The notes beneath the pieces were generated by a model that was not told the origin of the DNA, did not search any database, and saw only the letters and a list, made by a program, of their open reading frames with translations. From positions 1,111,001-1,175,000 of the forward strand of contig NZ_NGLE02000001.1 in the NCBI RefSeq assembly GCF_002140715.2: a stretch of DNA of 64,000 nt, given 5' to 3'. A program made the translations under genes and the position numbers. Shown in pieces: positions 35,846-45,432 of this stretch (position 1 is the stretch's first letter; each line of letters opens with the position of its first letter). This stretch comes from Enterococcus sp. 4G2_DIV0659 (GTDB lineage: Bacteria > Bacillota > Bacilli > Lactobacillales > Enterococcaceae).

Positions 35846-38722
35846 CTACGGATAGTCAAAAAAATTATTGCCTTGGTATACATATTTTTCTCCAGCTGTA
35901 ATATCATATTGAATCAATCGATATTCGTGGATGAGTTCTTTTTGTTCTTTTGTTAACTCTTTTTCTAGTATATATTCACCTTGATCATTCATAACCTTCT
36001 GCAACTCCATACCAGGCAAATTCTGATAAACATCTGTCATTAATGCATAATACGGAGTGACTTGTTGATTAAGCTGATCTAATAACATCGGAGTAAACAT
36101 ATTAGCAGTTACATACTTTTTGGAAACGTTTTTTGATTCTTGATTGCTATAAATAAAATAGTCTGTTTGATGCAACAAGTTGTGGTTTTTATCTTCATCA
36201 ACTGCATCGCCTTTATATATTCCTGGTAGATGATCTCCATAAAATACGATGGTAACAGGTTTGTCCATTTGATCAATTTCTTTAATGAATTGTTTCATCG
36301 CTTTATCCGTATAATGAATTCCTTGAGTGTATGTTTCTATTTTTTTTATACTTTCATGATTAAGGTACCCTTTTGCTTTAAATTTATTCTCATAAATTTC
36401 TTCATCATACGGAGTATGGTTTTGCATTGTCGTCAATTGAATGAACTGTCCACCATCCACCGAACGAATTTGATCCAACGTTTCTTTAAAAGCAGAATCA
36501 TCAGAAATATAAATGTGATTCTCTAGCTTTTCTTGATATTTTAGCGGGCGTTTACTCCCCTCATAATAAAAATTATCAAATCCTAAAAATTCAAAAGCTC
36601 TATCCCGCTTATAAGTTGAAGCTGTATAAGGGTGAATTGCCGTCGTTGTATCAAATAGTCTAGTGACACTGGGTAAATTATCGTGCTTAGGAAATAAAAA
36701 TAAGTAAGCTGAGGTCAAAGCTGGCGAAAAATGATCCATTGACAAACTAGTTAACGCTTCAAATTCAATATTTGCTGTCCCTCCACCGTAGCCCATACTA
36801 AATAAATGACCTGAAGTTGTTTCTTCCATAATAGATTTAATGTAGGGAATAGGTTCTTTGTCGATTTGAACAGTAGGGATATTCCTTGGATCAGCAAAAC
36901 TTTCACTTAGAATATAAACAACTGTTTGATCTTTGATTGTTTTTTGACGATTCTGATTCAATTCAACTGCTCTTTTTTGATACTTTTCTTGAAGTTTTAA
37001 TAATGTATCTTTTGAATAATTCTGTGGTTTTTTCATCGTTTCAACTTTAAGCATACTCGCAAATGTTAACACTGGACCATTTCGATTATAACTATATTTT
37101 AGCCCTTCTGGATGAGGTTCATAGTCCAAATTCTTGAGTAATTTCATACTCATTGTCCACTCTGAAGCATAACGAAAATCACCTAAAGCCTTTGTTAAAC
37201 TTGATAAAATAAATATTGTAATGACTGCTAAACCAATTCTAAAAGGTAACTTAAATACTTTTTTAGAAAACAACGTCTTATGAATAAAAAGCGTCACACA
37301 AAAAATTACGATAATTCCTAGTAAAACAAACATAATTTTTTGAACGCCAACCATTTGCACAATCTCTGGCAGAGCAGTGATATTAGAAAAATCCAGAGGT
37401 AACAACGGTTCTTCACGTAGTATCAACTTTTGATAATTGGCAAATCCTAAGGCAATAAAAGTTACTGAGAAAACTAAGATAGTCAACCACAAACGATTAA
37501 TAATGGATAACAACACTAAGTAAATCAATGTTAAAAAAATCAAGTTTAAGAACATCAACCAAAAAAAGTAATGATGCCACGCAAACAATGCTTTAAAATC
37601 AAACAAATAAGAAAACATATTCAACGTAAAATTAATGACCAAAATAGTAACAAGCGAAATTAAAAAAACTGAACTAAACGAATGTTTCTTTTCCTTACTA
37701 TCATGAATGGTTCTATCTACTAATAACGCTAAAAGATATCCACTTAAAAGCAATCCTATACTAATTTCCAGAATACGAATCACTACCTCAAAAAAGCTAG
37801 TAAATCCTTCATCTGTTAGAAGAAAATCGGAAATCAGTACCTCGCGCAACAAAAAATGATTTGTCACTAAATAAATACCAAATAATTTAATATAGATAGA
37901 TTTTAAAGAGAAGCGAATCGAAAAACTCATAGGTACTATCATAACAACCATACCAATAGCAACTAGTAATGGAAATAGATTAAATGCTAGATTTGTCAAA
38001 TAACTCACTTTTCCCAAGAAAAAACCTTGATATTTTAATAAAAAAAATAACGTTGCTAATCCTCCAATATCTAAAACTAACGAACCAATTAGAAAAGATC
38101 GCTTACTTTTTTTGGGTAACACATCCAAAGTTTTTTTATTTTTTTGGATCGTTCTACCAATCAAAAAAAGGTAGCTAGGCCAGAAAAATAAGATTACATA
38201 AAAGTATTCTTTAGATAAAAAACTAGCTATACTTAGAAAAGTTGGGATCAAACTTATCAAACATGTTAGAAAAATCAGTATAGATATTTGCTTTTTAGTG
38301 GACACTTTATCGAACTCTTCAATAATCGTACTCCCTAAAAAGATCCAAGCCAATACTCCAACTAATATACTATTTTGAGGAGCTAAAAATAAGGTTAACA
38401 TTTGAAGAAATAATTGCTGTGTATACATTGAAATCCCCATTGAAAAAAGACCTACTGTGATAGAAATCGTAATTAGATATGTTTGACTGATTGCAATACG
38501 TCGTTCCTTTTTTCCAGGTAAACGATCTGCATATAAATAACCCCAAACCAATAAAACTACGTTTAATCCTATTGGGGCACAAATACCCAATAAAAATAAT
38601 TCTATACTAACTGCCCTCGTATCCATTGCATTATAAACATCTTGAAAAAAACTACTAATAATAAATAAAATAAATCCTATTATACTGATGGCATAGAATT
38701 GATTATTGTTTCCTTTTTCCAT
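35846..38722 (-). CDS. LTA-synthase-like phosphoglycerol transferase
   Basis: A 958-residue membrane enzyme. About the first 530 residues contain more than ten helices; the extracellular C-terminal part (about 600-930) is a sulfatase/LtaS-type domain. Visible motifs: TVVYILSESFADP (metal site), GGGTANIEFEALTS with the likely Thr nucleophile, and YGDHLPGIY near 830. The family transfers glycerol phosphate from lipid donors to polymers. LtaS itself has only five helices, so this is a larger relative (MdoB/CapA-like). Last gene of WxL locus 2, so it probably modifies a wall or lipid-linked polymer of that locus. Confidence 0.85.
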   Translation of the reverse strand: MEKGNNNQFYAISIIGFILFIISSFFQDVYNAMDTRAVSIELFLLGICAPIGLNVVLLVWGYLYADRLPGKKERRIAISQTYLITISITVGLFSMGISMYTQQLFLQMLTLFLAPQNSILVGVLAWIFLGSTIIEEFDKVSTKKQISILIFLTCLISLIPTFLSIASFLSKEYFYVILFFWPSYLFLIGRTIQKNKKTLDVLPKKSKRSFLIGSLVLDIGGLATLFFLLKYQGFFLGKVSYLTNLAFNLFPLLVAIGMVVMIVPMSFSIRFSLKSIYIKLFGIYLVTNHFLLREVLISDFLLTDEGFTSFFEVVIRILEISIGLLLSGYLLALLVDRTIHDSKEKKHSFSSVFLISLVTILVINFTLNMFSYLFDFKALFAWHHYFFWLMFLNLIFLTLIYLVLLSIINRLWLTILVFSVTFIALGFANYQKLILREEPLLPLDFSNITALPEIVQMVGVQKIMFVLLGIIVIFCVTLFIHKTLFSKKVFKLPFRIGLAVITIFILSSLTKALGDFRYASEWTMSMKLLKNLDYEPHPEGLKYSYNRNGPVLTFASMLKVETMKKPQNYSKDTLLKLQEKYQKRAVELNQNRQKTIKDQTVVYILSESFADPRNIPTVQIDKEPIPYIKSIMEETTSGHLFSMGYGGGTANIEFEALTSLSMDHFSPALTSAYLFLFPKHDNLPSVTRLFDTTTAIHPYTASTYKRDRAFEFLGFDNFYYEGSKRPLKYQEKLENHIYISDDSAFKETLDQIRSVDGGQFIQLTTMQNHTPYDEEIYENKFKAKGYLNHESIKKIETYTQGIHYTDKAMKQFIKEIDQMDKPVTIVFYGDHLPGIYKGDAVDEDKNHNLLHQTDYFIYSNQESKNVSKKYVTANMFTPMLLDQLNQQVTPYYALMTDVYQNLPGMELQKVMNDQGEYILEKELTKEQKELIHEYRLIQYDITAGEKYVYQGNNFFDYP

Positions 38723-38799
38723 TTCCCATACTCCTTGTCTCTCAATAAAAATTACACTTATGTATGTTTATTCCTAAAACTCTTTTCTATAGAAAATTT

Positions 38800-38840
38800 G
38801 AGACAAAGTCTTTCTTGAAAAACTTCCATGACTTTGTCTC
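38800..38840 (-). terminator. Terminator after the lipoprotein gene
   Basis: GAGACAAAGTC and GACTTTGTCTC arms; on the minus strand followed by AAATTTTCTAT. A weak T run, so read-through to the LTA-synthase-like gene is possible. Confidence 0.6.
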
Positions 38841-38851
38841 ATATCTGATAA

Positions 38852-39616
38852 TTATTCACTCTTAGAGGTTTCTTCTTCCTCTGCTACAAGTTGTAAATCT
38901 TGAAATCCAGCCATTATTTTTACCAGACTTCCATCTTCTCCATACTTCACTAATACTGCACGTCGAAGTCCTTTTTCTTGTTCAGCCGTCTGCCGATTAT
39001 CGAAAAATGGAATGGTTTTATTCTTTCTGTTTTTCATTGGAACATTAGCAACTTTTTCAAAATTACTAAAGTTCTCTTCATCGTCTATCTGTAAATACGA
39101 ACCAAGTAATTCTAAGGTTTGCTGTAAGTTTTTCCCACGATACCCCCCATCTTCCATAGGTAAGTTATAAATAGATATCCACATATTTGTTAGTACAACC
39201 TTTTTTTTCACTCTATCAAAATTGTATTTAAATTCAATCGTGTCATACAATAGAGGATCTGCCTTTTCACCATATGCTTTTTCACCATAAAAATAGAGTT
39301 CATCTCCTTGAGAATACACAGAATAGTTCGTTGATACCAATGGCATTTTTTCTGATTCCATTTGTTCAGAACCTAGTTTTTTATAAGTATCAAATACATC
39401 AGGAACAGCAACATCAAATTTATCTTTCATTAACTCCAATGCTTCTTTTTCAGAAATATTCATGTACTCCAACTCACCAAAAGGTTTTTCTCTCGTTTTT
39501 TCATAAACAAATGTTTGCTCCACACCCGACAACATTCGCTCTTCTTTTTGACTTGAACAACCGCTCAATAATAATACAACTAATACTGTTGTCAAAAGTA
39601 GACTCTTTTTGCCCAT
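38852..39616 (-). CDS. Lipoprotein of WxL locus 2, unknown
   Basis: About 254 residues. The ATG at 39616 (MGKKSLLL) follows GAAAGGA. Lipobox LLLSGCSSQ. The mature protein is polar, with no family recognised; the region DDEENFSNFEKVANVPMKNRKNKTIPFF suggests a compact extracellular domain. Follows the lipoprotein gene at 39644 closely, so it is co-transcribed. Confidence 0.75.
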   Translation of the reverse strand: MGKKSLLLTTVLVVLLLSGCSSQKEERMLSGVEQTFVYEKTREKPFGELEYMNISEKEALELMKDKFDVAVPDVFDTYKKLGSEQMESEKMPLVSTNYSVYSQGDELYFYGEKAYGEKADPLLYDTIEFKYNFDRVKKKVVLTNMWISIYNLPMEDGGYRGKNLQQTLELLGSYLQIDDEENFSNFEKVANVPMKNRKNKTIPFFDNRQTAEQEKGLRRAVLVKYGEDGSLVKIMAGFQDLQLVAEEEETSKSE

Positions 39617-39643
39617 CAATATGTTCCTTTCATATTCTGTCAT

Positions 39644-40633
39644 TTATTTAGCATAGTACTCAGGAATATCTAAAACCATATCTTCTTGATCATTAAACGC
39701 TTCTTGATCAAACGATAGAATAACTGGTTCTTCGTCTAACAACTCATAAAATACTATCGTTTCTATTGATTCTCCTGGTTTGACCATTTCTTTTAGTTTC
39801 AAGAACTGAGTTTCCATCACTGTTCCTTTTTTTGCTTCTGGTAAATCCGTACTCTTTAATTCTTCTTCATTTTGTTTCATTTTAATCAACTGCAACCAGC
39901 GTTCAGCTGAAATTGCTTCTTCTGAATTATTCATCATATCAAATCGAACTGAGACGATTTTATCATTATTTTTTATATCTAGAACTTGAAATCCCTTGAT
40001 AGAAAAAGTCAATTGATCATTTTTAATTTCAACCGTTTCTTCACTAGCCTTGTCTTTAACAGGTTCATCAGAAACTTCTTTATAAGAGGTTTCGACTAGA
40101 CTTCTGACAGATTCATCAATAATCTCAGCTCTTTTTTCATAATTACTATCATCTGCCGAGTAAAAAATTAATTGAACTAAACTATGCTCTGTTTCAACAT
40201 AATACAAATGTCCCCAAACCTTTTTTTCTTTAAATGTTGAATAAACTGTATATTTATAAACTGGAAATTTATTTAGTTCAAAGGTATTCATATATAGTTC
40301 TTTTTCATCCTTATACCCATAGGCTTCACTCAATTCGGTTCTTGTCTTATCTCCAAACCCCTTCAAATCCATACCAACCTTTTTATTGATAAGGACAAAC
40401 ATGTCAGAATTACTCTTTTTATCTTTTGCACCAAATGATGCTGCTTCATTATATTTTTCCTTGTGATCTTTTTGAACTTCCCAACTACTTGGTAATTTCA
40501 TTTCGTAGGAAATTCCATTTCCATTGAATTTTTCTTTTTTATCTGACAACTTTTGCGTACAACCAGCAAGAAACATCAATACGATTACTAGAAGAAAAAG
40601 CGATTTATTACTATTCTTTTTTGCTAAGCTCAT
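39644..40633 (-). CDS. Lipoprotein with DUF5067-like C-terminal domain
   Basis: A 329-residue lipoprotein, lipobox MFLAGCTQK. The first domain (about 30-170) resembles a PsbP/outer-membrane-like fold (SYEMKLPSSWEVQKDH). The second (about 200-320; NDQLTFSIKGFQVLDIKNNDKIVSVRFDMMNNSEEAI) is of DUF5067/DUF4352 type, an Ig-like extracellular module. Its ATG overlaps the YfhO-like stop by 4 bases. Partner or sensor of the polymer-modifying enzymes; function unproven. Confidence 0.8.
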   Translation of the reverse strand: MSLAKKNSNKSLFLLVIVLMFLAGCTQKLSDKKEKFNGNGISYEMKLPSSWEVQKDHKEKYNEAASFGAKDKKSNSDMFVLINKKVGMDLKGFGDKTRTELSEAYGYKDEKELYMNTFELNKFPVYKYTVYSTFKEKKVWGHLYYVETEHSLVQLIFYSADDSNYEKRAEIIDESVRSLVETSYKEVSDEPVKDKASEETVEIKNDQLTFSIKGFQVLDIKNNDKIVSVRFDMMNNSEEAISAERWLQLIKMKQNEEELKSTDLPEAKKGTVMETQFLKLKEMVKPGESIETIVFYELLDEEPVILSFDQEAFNDQEDMVLDIPEYYAK

Positions 40634-43224
40634 TTTCTCTCTCCCTTTCTCTTTCTTCTTTCAGTAACTAAGAATAATCCAAACAATAGGTTACAACCGA
40701 TAAATAAACTTACTCCCGTTTTAAAGCCTTGAGGTAAAAATATCAATTCTAATTTATGTTTTCCAGATGGTACTGGTACAGCTAAGAATGCCTCCTTAAA
40801 TGTCGGTATCTCTACTTCTTTCCCATCGATGTAGGCTTTCCACCCTTTATCATAAGGAATTGTGGTCAATACGACACCTGCTTGATCCAACTCAACTGAA
40901 GTCCACGCTTTGCGTCCACTTGTCTGAAAGTCTATCCCTTTTTCTTGCACCTCTTTTATCGTTTGCTCAAAGCGTTGTGTGTCTAATAAGGCTACATCTG
41001 GCGTAAAGATTCGAATTGTTGGTTCACCACTAAAAGCTACAGTTACATTGATTGTTTTTGCTTCTGGATAGTATCCTAAATTATAATATTGACCTTTTTC
41101 CCAAATGTTACTTTCATGAGAAACGCCATTAACTGTCACAGTCGCACTCGCATCCCGCATTCCTGTATATTGGACTGGATACATACTCAAGTAGGCTTGT
41201 TTCTTTGCTGGAACTTCTACTGAAAAAGTTACATTCATTTTTTTCCCTGGATTTTGTTCTGAATAAGCTACTTTTTCTCCATCTGATTCAATGATGACAT
41301 TGTCTGCTTTTATTTGCTTTGCTTCTACAAATGAAAAGAGTTCTGTCTCTTTTCCAGCTAAATAATTGATCAATGATGTTTGATTTTCTACAGCATCTTT
41401 GGCATAAATTCCCTTATCCGTTAGAACGCCTAAAGGTAATGCATATGCGTTTTCATATAAAGAATAGTCGCCACTTTTTTTTATTATTTTAAACCCAAAT
41501 TTTTTAGGATCATCTTTGGCCAGATTATAGCGTATACCTGTAATCGCATCCATGATCAAGGTATTATTTTCATAATTGATTGTTAAGTTGCTATGATTAG
41601 AGCGAAAACCCAAATTATTCAAATAAGACGATGAATGACGATTACGAATAGAAGAAAACATTGTAATTCCACTATAACCGTAGTTAAAACTATCATCTCT
41701 TGTCATGCCATTTAGCGATTCCATCCTATACAAGGTTTGATTTTTTTCTTTAGTATAATCAACTAATTCTTTTATATTAGGATAATGTTCTGCATAAAAC
41801 TTGCGATCAGGATATCCCCAGTCACGACTGATACCATCTATCATACCTTTAGTATTAATTCCCGCTTCAACAAAAAGTAAGAGCATAAGCAATAGCGGTA
41901 TCCACTTTTTTACTCTCGTTATTCTAAAATAGCTAAATAATGAAACTAAATATAAAATAAGAAACACAATGGTTACTAGAGAAGATTCCGTAGTGATATA
42001 ATCATATTTTCGTTTATTCGCAAACAAAATCAATGCTATAAAAATAAGTAACAGACCTATAATAATATTAAATATTTGATCAAAATCTTCTTTAGTTACT
42101 TTTTCTAAAGCAAAACCAGCTAATAAAATAATTAAAAATGAACACAGAAAACTAAAACGAAACAGAAACATATTTGGGCTATGAAAACCATGCCAGAATA
42201 GGTTTAAAGGCTCAATGTAGACACTGGCAATCAATAATGCTCCCAAGCACCCATAGAGTATTTTATTTTTTAGAGGAAATTTCTTACTTATAAAGAAAAA
42301 GATACAGAAAATACTTGGAAATAAGCCAATATAAATAAACGGAGCACTTTCATATTTGCTTGTATCATAAACTGCTACCATACTTTTTGAAATAAAATCC
42401 CAAGTACCTGTATCAGCTGTCAAAAAACTAGATAAATTATTTAAACTTTCTCCATTATTGCTTAAATCTAAAATCGTCGGTAAAATTGTCACCATTGAAG
42501 CACCACCTGCTAAGAATGATGTAATCAAGTATGTTGTGATTGATTTTTTATACCGTTCCCAGTCAGTAAGCATTCGTACAACATAATAAAGAAATGAAAA
42601 AACGCCAACTATAAAAGCCATATAAAAATTAGATACGAACAGCAATAAATAACTGATAAACAACACTGTTGGTTTTCTTTTATCCATGACTAAATGAATA
42701 CCTAAAATAATTAACGGTAAATACATTAAAGCATCTAGCCACATAATAACTGCTGAATACGCTGTTGCAAAAGACATCAATGCATAAGCTACACTTAGTC
42801 CTGTCCAAAGCCATTTAGAGATAGTGAATGTCCGAGAAGCGAAAATCCAAAAAGCTCCTCCTATCCCACCAAATTTCAGAATAGTTAGAAAATATAGCGT
42901 ATCAGGCATGCTTATATTATCAAAAAAATACACAAAAAAAGTGAATATACTGTTTAGATAATAGGCCATAAACGACCAATAATTTAAACCTAAAGAACCA
43001 TACCAGGTATAAAAAATATTTTGTTTTCCATGTAGCACATTATTGAAACTAGCATGAAAATTGGCATATTGCGTAAAAGCATCACTTGCTAAGACTGTTC
43101 TATCACTACCAGGATATATTCCTATAGAATAGTAAACAAAAACCATTATCAGCATAGGCACTACTATACTGAGGCTAAATGAAAGGCCATTTATTTTAAA
43201 AAACGTTATTATCTTTTTTTTCAT
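40630..43224 (-). CDS. YfhO-like membrane glycosyltransferase
   Basis: An 864-residue protein with about 12-13 helices in residues 10-480, an extracellular beta-rich region (about 480-840) and a last helix with a basic end. The N-terminus GIYPGSDRTVLASDAFTQYANFHASF has the acidic motif of GT-C enzymes. YfhO relatives glycosylate lipoteichoic or wall teichoic acids from undecaprenyl-linked sugars. Located between the signal peptidases and two lipoproteins, it likely belongs to an envelope-polymer module inside WxL locus 2. Confidence 0.85.
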   Translation of the reverse strand: MKKKIITFFKINGLSFSLSIVVPMLIMVFVYYSIGIYPGSDRTVLASDAFTQYANFHASFNNVLHGKQNIFYTWYGSLGLNYWSFMAYYLNSIFTFFVYFFDNISMPDTLYFLTILKFGGIGGAFWIFASRTFTISKWLWTGLSVAYALMSFATAYSAVIMWLDALMYLPLIILGIHLVMDKRKPTVLFISYLLLFVSNFYMAFIVGVFSFLYYVVRMLTDWERYKKSITTYLITSFLAGGASMVTILPTILDLSNNGESLNNLSSFLTADTGTWDFISKSMVAVYDTSKYESAPFIYIGLFPSIFCIFFFISKKFPLKNKILYGCLGALLIASVYIEPLNLFWHGFHSPNMFLFRFSFLCSFLIILLAGFALEKVTKEDFDQIFNIIIGLLLIFIALILFANKRKYDYITTESSLVTIVFLILYLVSLFSYFRITRVKKWIPLLLMLLLFVEAGINTKGMIDGISRDWGYPDRKFYAEHYPNIKELVDYTKEKNQTLYRMESLNGMTRDDSFNYGYSGITMFSSIRNRHSSSYLNNLGFRSNHSNLTINYENNTLIMDAITGIRYNLAKDDPKKFGFKIIKKSGDYSLYENAYALPLGVLTDKGIYAKDAVENQTSLINYLAGKETELFSFVEAKQIKADNVIIESDGEKVAYSEQNPGKKMNVTFSVEVPAKKQAYLSMYPVQYTGMRDASATVTVNGVSHESNIWEKGQYYNLGYYPEAKTINVTVAFSGEPTIRIFTPDVALLDTQRFEQTIKEVQEKGIDFQTSGRKAWTSVELDQAGVVLTTIPYDKGWKAYIDGKEVEIPTFKEAFLAVPVPSGKHKLELIFLPQGFKTGVSLFIGCNLLFGLFLVTERRKRKGERK

Positions 43225-43263
43225 ACTCCACCTTCTATGATATATATTTCTTTATCTATCAAT

Positions 43264-43938
43264 TTAATGAATACTTCCTATTTTGTTCAATGGAAAATAT
43301 CGAAAAGTAACGACACCTTCAAGTTGCTCTTGTGTAACAAAACCAAATGACCGACTATCAGAAGAATGTTTACGATTATCTCCTAAAACGAAATATTTTT
43401 TTTCAGGAATTTTTTTTAATCCTTTTGCTTGATCATAAACTTCTTTTGATACCGTTATTTTGATTGTGCTGTCCGGTAAATCATGTGCTGGCATTTTATC
43501 TTTTATCTTCTCTGTTTTTTTACTTTCGATTTGCTGATTGATATACAGAGAGTTTCCTTCAATCCATAAAGTATCTCCAGGCATGCCAATAACACGTTTA
43601 ACATATGATGCATTTGGCTTATTCTTAGGCTCAAAGGTAACCAAATCGTAACGCGCAGGTAAAGATTTTTTTTTAATAATTATTCGATCTTTATCAGCAA
43701 GTGCTGGATCCATCGAATGCCCATCTACTTGATGCGATTTAAAAGCGATCAAAAAAAAGAGGGCTGCTATGACAAAAAAAACGTACAAACCATTTAAAAA
43801 ATAATTATGAATACCACGTATGTATGTTTTTTTCTTTACTTTTTTTACTGAACGACGACGTTCCTTTTTTAACGGAACGCCGTGACTATGTTTGCTTTTC
43901 ATCTTTTTACGAAATTTTCGTTGATTGTTAGTAAGCAT
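43264..43938 (-). CDS. Signal peptidase I, catalytically complete
   Basis: About 224 residues. I choose ATG 43938 because AGAGGATC precedes it; an upstream ATG at 43959 has no site. A very basic N-terminal part (residues 1-60) precedes one helix. Catalytic Ser in GHSMDP, catalytic Lys in YVKRVIGMPGD, and GDNRKHSSDSRSFG (box E) are all present. It cuts signal peptides outside the membrane. Dedicated to the locus or a general enzyme; position favours locus-specific processing. Confidence 0.9.
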   Translation of the reverse strand: MLTNNQRKFRKKMKSKHSHGVPLKKERRRSVKKVKKKTYIRGIHNYFLNGLYVFFVIAALFFLIAFKSHQVDGHSMDPALADKDRIIIKKKSLPARYDLVTFEPKNKPNASYVKRVIGMPGDTLWIEGNSLYINQQIESKKTEKIKDKMPAHDLPDSTIKITVSKEVYDQAKGLKKIPEKKYFVLGDNRKHSSDSRSFGFVTQEQLEGVVTFRYFPLNKIGSIH

Positions 43939-43975
43939 TTTGATCCTCTTCATTCCCATACATATCGTTTTTTCA

Positions 43976-44725
43976 TTAGAAACGAGTTAGCGGAAAGATT
44001 CTAGCTTCCACCACTCCAACAATGTCTTTTCTATTAATCAAGCCAAACTGACGACTATCTGTTGCATATAAACGATTGTCTCCCAACACTAAATAACCAT
44101 CACTAGGAATCGTCTGTTGATTTGTCTTTTGTGCAACAGAAAAATCCGTTGTAAAAAGAAATGACTGTTGTTTGGCATCGTTTTTTTGTTCAGTCAAAAA
44201 GCGCTCTGGTATTTCTTCAGAATTAACTAACAGTTGATCATTTTTATATTTCACTTCTTCTTTAGGTAAACCGATTACTCGTCGAACAGCCAGTTCTTTC
44301 TTCCCTGGAATACGGAAATAAACTAAGCTAAATCTTTTTATTTTTCCCAATTTATTAACTAAAACACGCTCCCCATTGTCTATTGTGGGCGTCATAGAAT
44401 ATCCTTCAATTGAAGGTAAAGCTATCGTAAAATGACTAACTAGGGTTAGTAAGACCACTGCAATTCCAAATGTAACAAGTAACTCGATCATCACTTGCTT
44501 AAGAAATGAAGTCTTTCTTTTTTTCTTTGAGTGCTTCTTTTGCTTTACTCTTTTGCTATCTTTGACAGATTTTTCCTTTTGCTTAGTAGACTTATTTATT
44601 CGTTTTTTTTCGTTCTTCGCTATTTTTACATTCTTGACTTTCTTTCTAGTCAGTCTTTTTGGCTTATTTTTTCTTTTTTTGTCTTGTTCATAAGTCCGTT
44701 TTTTTTTGGGAGGCACTTTTTTCAT
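43976..44725 (-). CDS. Signal peptidase I homologue with Lys-to-Arg replacement
   Basis: About 249 residues. The ATG at 44725 follows AGGAG; the longer frame begins with GTG inside that site. The first 75 residues are almost solid Lys/Arg. One helix follows, then the catalytic-Ser motif IEGYSMTPTID, but the motif that normally supplies the general-base Lys reads LAVRRVIGLPKEE, with Arg in the Lys position, and PGD is changed to PKE. Box E (GDNRLYATDSRQFG) is kept. It may be inactive, or act as a partner or chaperone as described for SipA-like proteins of pilus loci. It lies 16 bases upstream of the intact enzyme. Confidence 0.88.
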   Translation of the reverse strand: MKKVPPKKKRTYEQDKKRKNKPKRLTRKKVKNVKIAKNEKKRINKSTKQKEKSVKDSKRVKQKKHSKKKRKTSFLKQVMIELLVTFGIAVVLLTLVSHFTIALPSIEGYSMTPTIDNGERVLVNKLGKIKRFSLVYFRIPGKKELAVRRVIGLPKEEVKYKNDQLLVNSEEIPERFLTEQKNDAKQQSFLFTTDFSVAQKTNQQTIPSDGYLVLGDNRLYATDSRQFGLINRKDIVGVVEARIFPLTRF

Positions 44726-44742
44726 GTTCGGCACTCCTAGCT

Positions 44743-45408
44743 TTACTTTTTCTCTTTCAATGCTGATTCATTTACTTTAAAGTGTTTAAATACAGATTGT
44801 TGGTTAGCTAAAACTTTATCAAGATCTGCTACGTATTCCTCTACTACTGAAGAATTTTGAACAATCATGCTACTTTGTGTATGAATATTTGAAGCAACAT
44901 CTGTTGCACCAGTGTAGTAACGTTTCAACAGCCGTTGCCCTTCTTCTGTCAAACGCTCATTCGGCGAATGATTGACTGCACTAACCAACTGTTTCGTTAT
45001 ATCTCTTAAATTGTTGGCAATTTTTTCTGGACTTGCACCATTTTTTACACTGTCCAATTGTTTTTTTGTTTCTCCTAATAAATAGTAACTTTTTACCAGT
45101 GCCTCTGAGTCTACAGCACTTAAGTTTGTCATTTGATAGTATTGGGAATAAACTGCACCACTGCCAGTTACCAGCATAAGCAGAAATAACAAAATAGCAT
45201 TACGTAGCAATGACTTTCTCTGCTTTTGTAGTTTATTTAGTTTTCTCTTCCAGAGTTTTTGTTTTCGCTTATTTTTTGGCCGACTTTTTTTTAAAACAGT
45301 TCTTTTTCGTGCCGTTCTAATCATCAATAGTAAGCAAATAATGCTAAAAAAGAGAAAGAGGATGGCGCCAGACAGTAAACCAATAAATGTTAGATCCAGT
45401 ACATTCAT
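44743..45408 (-). CDS. Membrane protein of WxL locus 2, unknown
   Basis: A 221-residue protein with two membrane helices (about 8-30 and 68-88) separated by a strongly basic loop (about 35-65) and a helical extracellular domain (about 95-215). No family recognised. Position between the DUF916 gene and the signal peptidases suggests a role in export or assembly. Confidence 0.75.
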   Translation of the reverse strand: MNVLDLTFIGLLSGAILFLFFSIICLLLMIRTARKRTVLKKSRPKNKRKQKLWKRKLNKLQKQRKSLLRNAILLFLLMLVTGSGAVYSQYYQMTNLSAVDSEALVKSYYLLGETKKQLDSVKNGASPEKIANNLRDITKQLVSAVNHSPNERLTEEGQRLLKRYYTGATDVASNIHTQSSMIVQNSSVVEEYVADLDKVLANQQSVFKHFKVNESALKEKK

Positions 45409-45432
45409 GATATCTATCCTCCTAGTCCGAAT

